The notes under the pieces were generated by a model. That model searched no databases. It was not told the DNA's origin and saw only the letters and a program-made list of their open reading frames with translations. From assembly GCA_003214465.1 (NCBI GenBank), contig QCLO01000006.1:1-64000 (forward strand): a DNA stretch of 64,000 nucleotides, given 5' to 3'. Positions within the stretch are counted from its first letter, which is position 1; every line of letters starts with the position of its first letter. The translations under genes and the position numbers were made by a program. This DNA comes from Acidimicrobiales bacterium AG-414-N20 (lineage in GTDB: Bacteria; Actinomycetota; Acidimicrobiia; Acidimicrobiales; MedAcidi-G1). Positions 62,826-64,000 of this stretch are shown one piece after another.

Positions 62826-64000
62826 ATGCCTAGATTAAGAGGATTTCCAGGTCTTATTATCAAACCTGAGTGGGTAGAAAAAGTGACTACCGGATCATAC
62901 GATTCTTATACTCCTGAACAAAGACAAGTAATTATTTCCGAAAATACGTTTAGTTTCCTAAATGTCACCCGATCGTTTGAAGATCTACCAGTAGAAAAAC
63001 ACAACGATGTCGAAGAACTCCTAAATGACTGTAAGAAGGCAATGGATCATCTTTACAAAGCTGACGTTTATCAGGCTTTTGATGAGCCTTCTCTTTTTAT
63101 TTACAGAATCGATATTCCCTACAAAGGAAACATTCATTCACAAACAGGAATCGTTGGCTTAGTCCCAGTTGTAGACAGCGAAAGTGTTCAAATTCTTAAG
63201 CATGAGAAAGTTAGACCTGAACGTTCTGATCTGATGTCACGTCACCTCGTAACAGTTGGAGCTTCATCAAGTCCAATTTCTCTGACATATAAGAATGACG
63301 AGCAACTAGATAAAGCCATAAATAATTGCACTTTGAATAAGCCAATTCTGATCACTGAAGATAGTGAAATGAAACAAACTATTTGGAGAGTTGATGGTAA
63401 AACAGCAAAGGAACTATCAGAGCTTGTAAACGGTAAAACCTTGTATATAACTGATGGACATCATCGAATGGCTGCCGCCGAAGAAGCTCTGAAAAAATCA
63501 ACTAGCCATTATGAATATTTAGAATCTACGCTTGCGGTGCTTTTTCCCGATGATGAAATGTTGGTTCTCCCCTTTCATCGAAGAGTAGGTGACATTGAAG
63601 GCAGAAGTAGTAATGAACTATTGAAAGCAATTAGTTCAGTCTGTGAAATAGAAAAATCGGACGATTTTTCACCTGAGAGACTTGGGGAAGTTGGGTTATA
63701 TTTAGGTGGTCAAAGCTACCGAATGATTCTTCCCAAATCTAATGAGAAGAATTTGGTTGATCAACTTGATGTTGCAAGATTACAGAAACACATACTTTCT
63801 CCTATTTTTGGAGTTGTTAATCCTGGAACTCATAAATTAATCGATTACGTACCAGGACCACTAGGGGTAAATGTTGTTAAAGATAGGTGTGATAAGGATT
63901 CATGGGTGGGGTTTATCATGCACCCGTTGAACGTCAAAAATCTAATGGATGTTGCAGAAGCAGGCGAGTTAATGCCACCCAAGTCTTCTTACCTAATGCC
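62826..64000 (+). CDS. DUF1015-family protein, 3' end cut by window
   Basis: The frame is open from ATG 62826 to the window edge (391 complete codons). It starts PRLRGFPGLIIKPEWVEKVTTGSYDSYTPEQR and has ILKHEKVRPERSDLM and YITDGHHRMAAAEEA, the signature of DUF1015 proteins, with the HHR motif probably functional. The family is commonly encoded next to serA and is suspected to act in serine metabolism, but its activity is not settled. Only the last few dozen residues should be missing. Confidence 0.87.
   Translation, partial: MPRLRGFPGLIIKPEWVEKVTTGSYDSYTPEQRQVIISENTFSFLNVTRSFEDLPVEKHNDVEELLNDCKKAMDHLYKADVYQAFDEPSLFIYRIDIPYKGNIHSQTGIVGLVPVVDSESVQILKHEKVRPERSDLMSRHLVTVGASSSPISLTYKNDEQLDKAINNCTLNKPILITEDSEMKQTIWRVDGKTAKELSELVNGKTLYITDGHHRMAAAEEALKKSTSHYEYLESTLAVLFPDDEMLVLPFHRRVGDIEGRSSNELLKAISSVCEIEKSDDFSPERLGEVGLYLGGQSYRMILPKSNEKNLVDQLDVARLQKHILSPIFGVVNPGTHKLIDYVPGPLGVNVVKDRCDKDSWVGFIMHPLNVKNLMDVAEAGELMPPKSSYLM

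Overview
The window looks like chromosome from an AT-rich, probably marine actinobacterium. Acidimicrobiia is my best guess. The reasons are two F420-type (LLM) oxidoreductases, a DtxR-family metal regulator with matching operators, an actinobacterial-type valyl-tRNA synthetase, a form II CoxL-like protein, a paired FadE-like acyl-CoA dehydrogenase and many TTG/GTG starts. Coding density is very high. No gap between genes reaches 300 bases, and I saw no tRNA, rRNA, CRISPR, insertion sequence or phage gene.

Layout. 1-5656 (- strand): a truncated PhoX-like Tat-exported protein, then the methylmalonyl-CoA mutase operon (small subunit, large subunit, MeaB). 5875-11473 (+): LLM oxidoreductase, epoxide hydrolase, alpha/beta hydrolase, formylglycine-generating enzyme, tRNA-dihydrouridine synthase, Maf. 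11470-22726: a metal and iron block. It holds a FetB-like permease, two homologous stem-loops, a FEA1-like lipoprotein with a Gly-Ser stalk, and a ferric-iron ABC transporter split into an ATPase on one side and a binding protein plus permease on the other. Two envelope-glycan type genes and a FAD oxidoreductase are mixed in, and a DtxR-family regulator closes the block. Two nearly identical DtxR-type operators sit in its two divergent promoter regions. 22736-35916: a sugar-nucleotide epimerase, a 47-residue lipoprotein, short-chain dehydrogenases, nitronate monooxygenase-like and MBL proteins, Tag, a polyprenyl synthase, an omega-amidase/aminotransferase pair, an orphan CoxL-like molybdoenzyme and an acyl-CoA dehydrogenase. 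36094-41817: amidohydrolase, kynureninase, CMD protein, VOC protein, SDR, acyl-CoA dehydrogenase. 41926-45340: valS and an enoyl-CoA hydratase. 45353-48623: a small flavin-type protein, then a MerR-HTH/Mop regulator followed by modABC.

48678-58440 is the most unusual region. In one direction it carries an LLM enzyme, a zinc alcohol dehydrogenase, an enolase-superfamily enzyme, an MttB-family methyltransferase without a corrinoid partner, a DMGDH-type FAD/GcvT enzyme, an M24 protein that keeps the complete residue pattern of the DMSP lyase DddP, and an SDR. It reads as a catabolic operon for a methylated osmolyte (DMSP, glycine betaine or a relative). The propionyl-CoA end of such a pathway could feed the methylmalonyl-CoA mutase at the other end of the window. 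58451-64000 has an enoyl-CoA hydratase, an acyl-CoA dehydrogenase pair, serA and a truncated DUF1015 gene.

The best candidates for something undescribed are the methylated-osmolyte operon, the FEA1-like iron system with its operators and a regulator whose metal site is altered, and the twin stem-loops, whose arms differ by compensatory changes around one identical loop. All family assignments come from reading the sequences and from memory of the families; no search was run.
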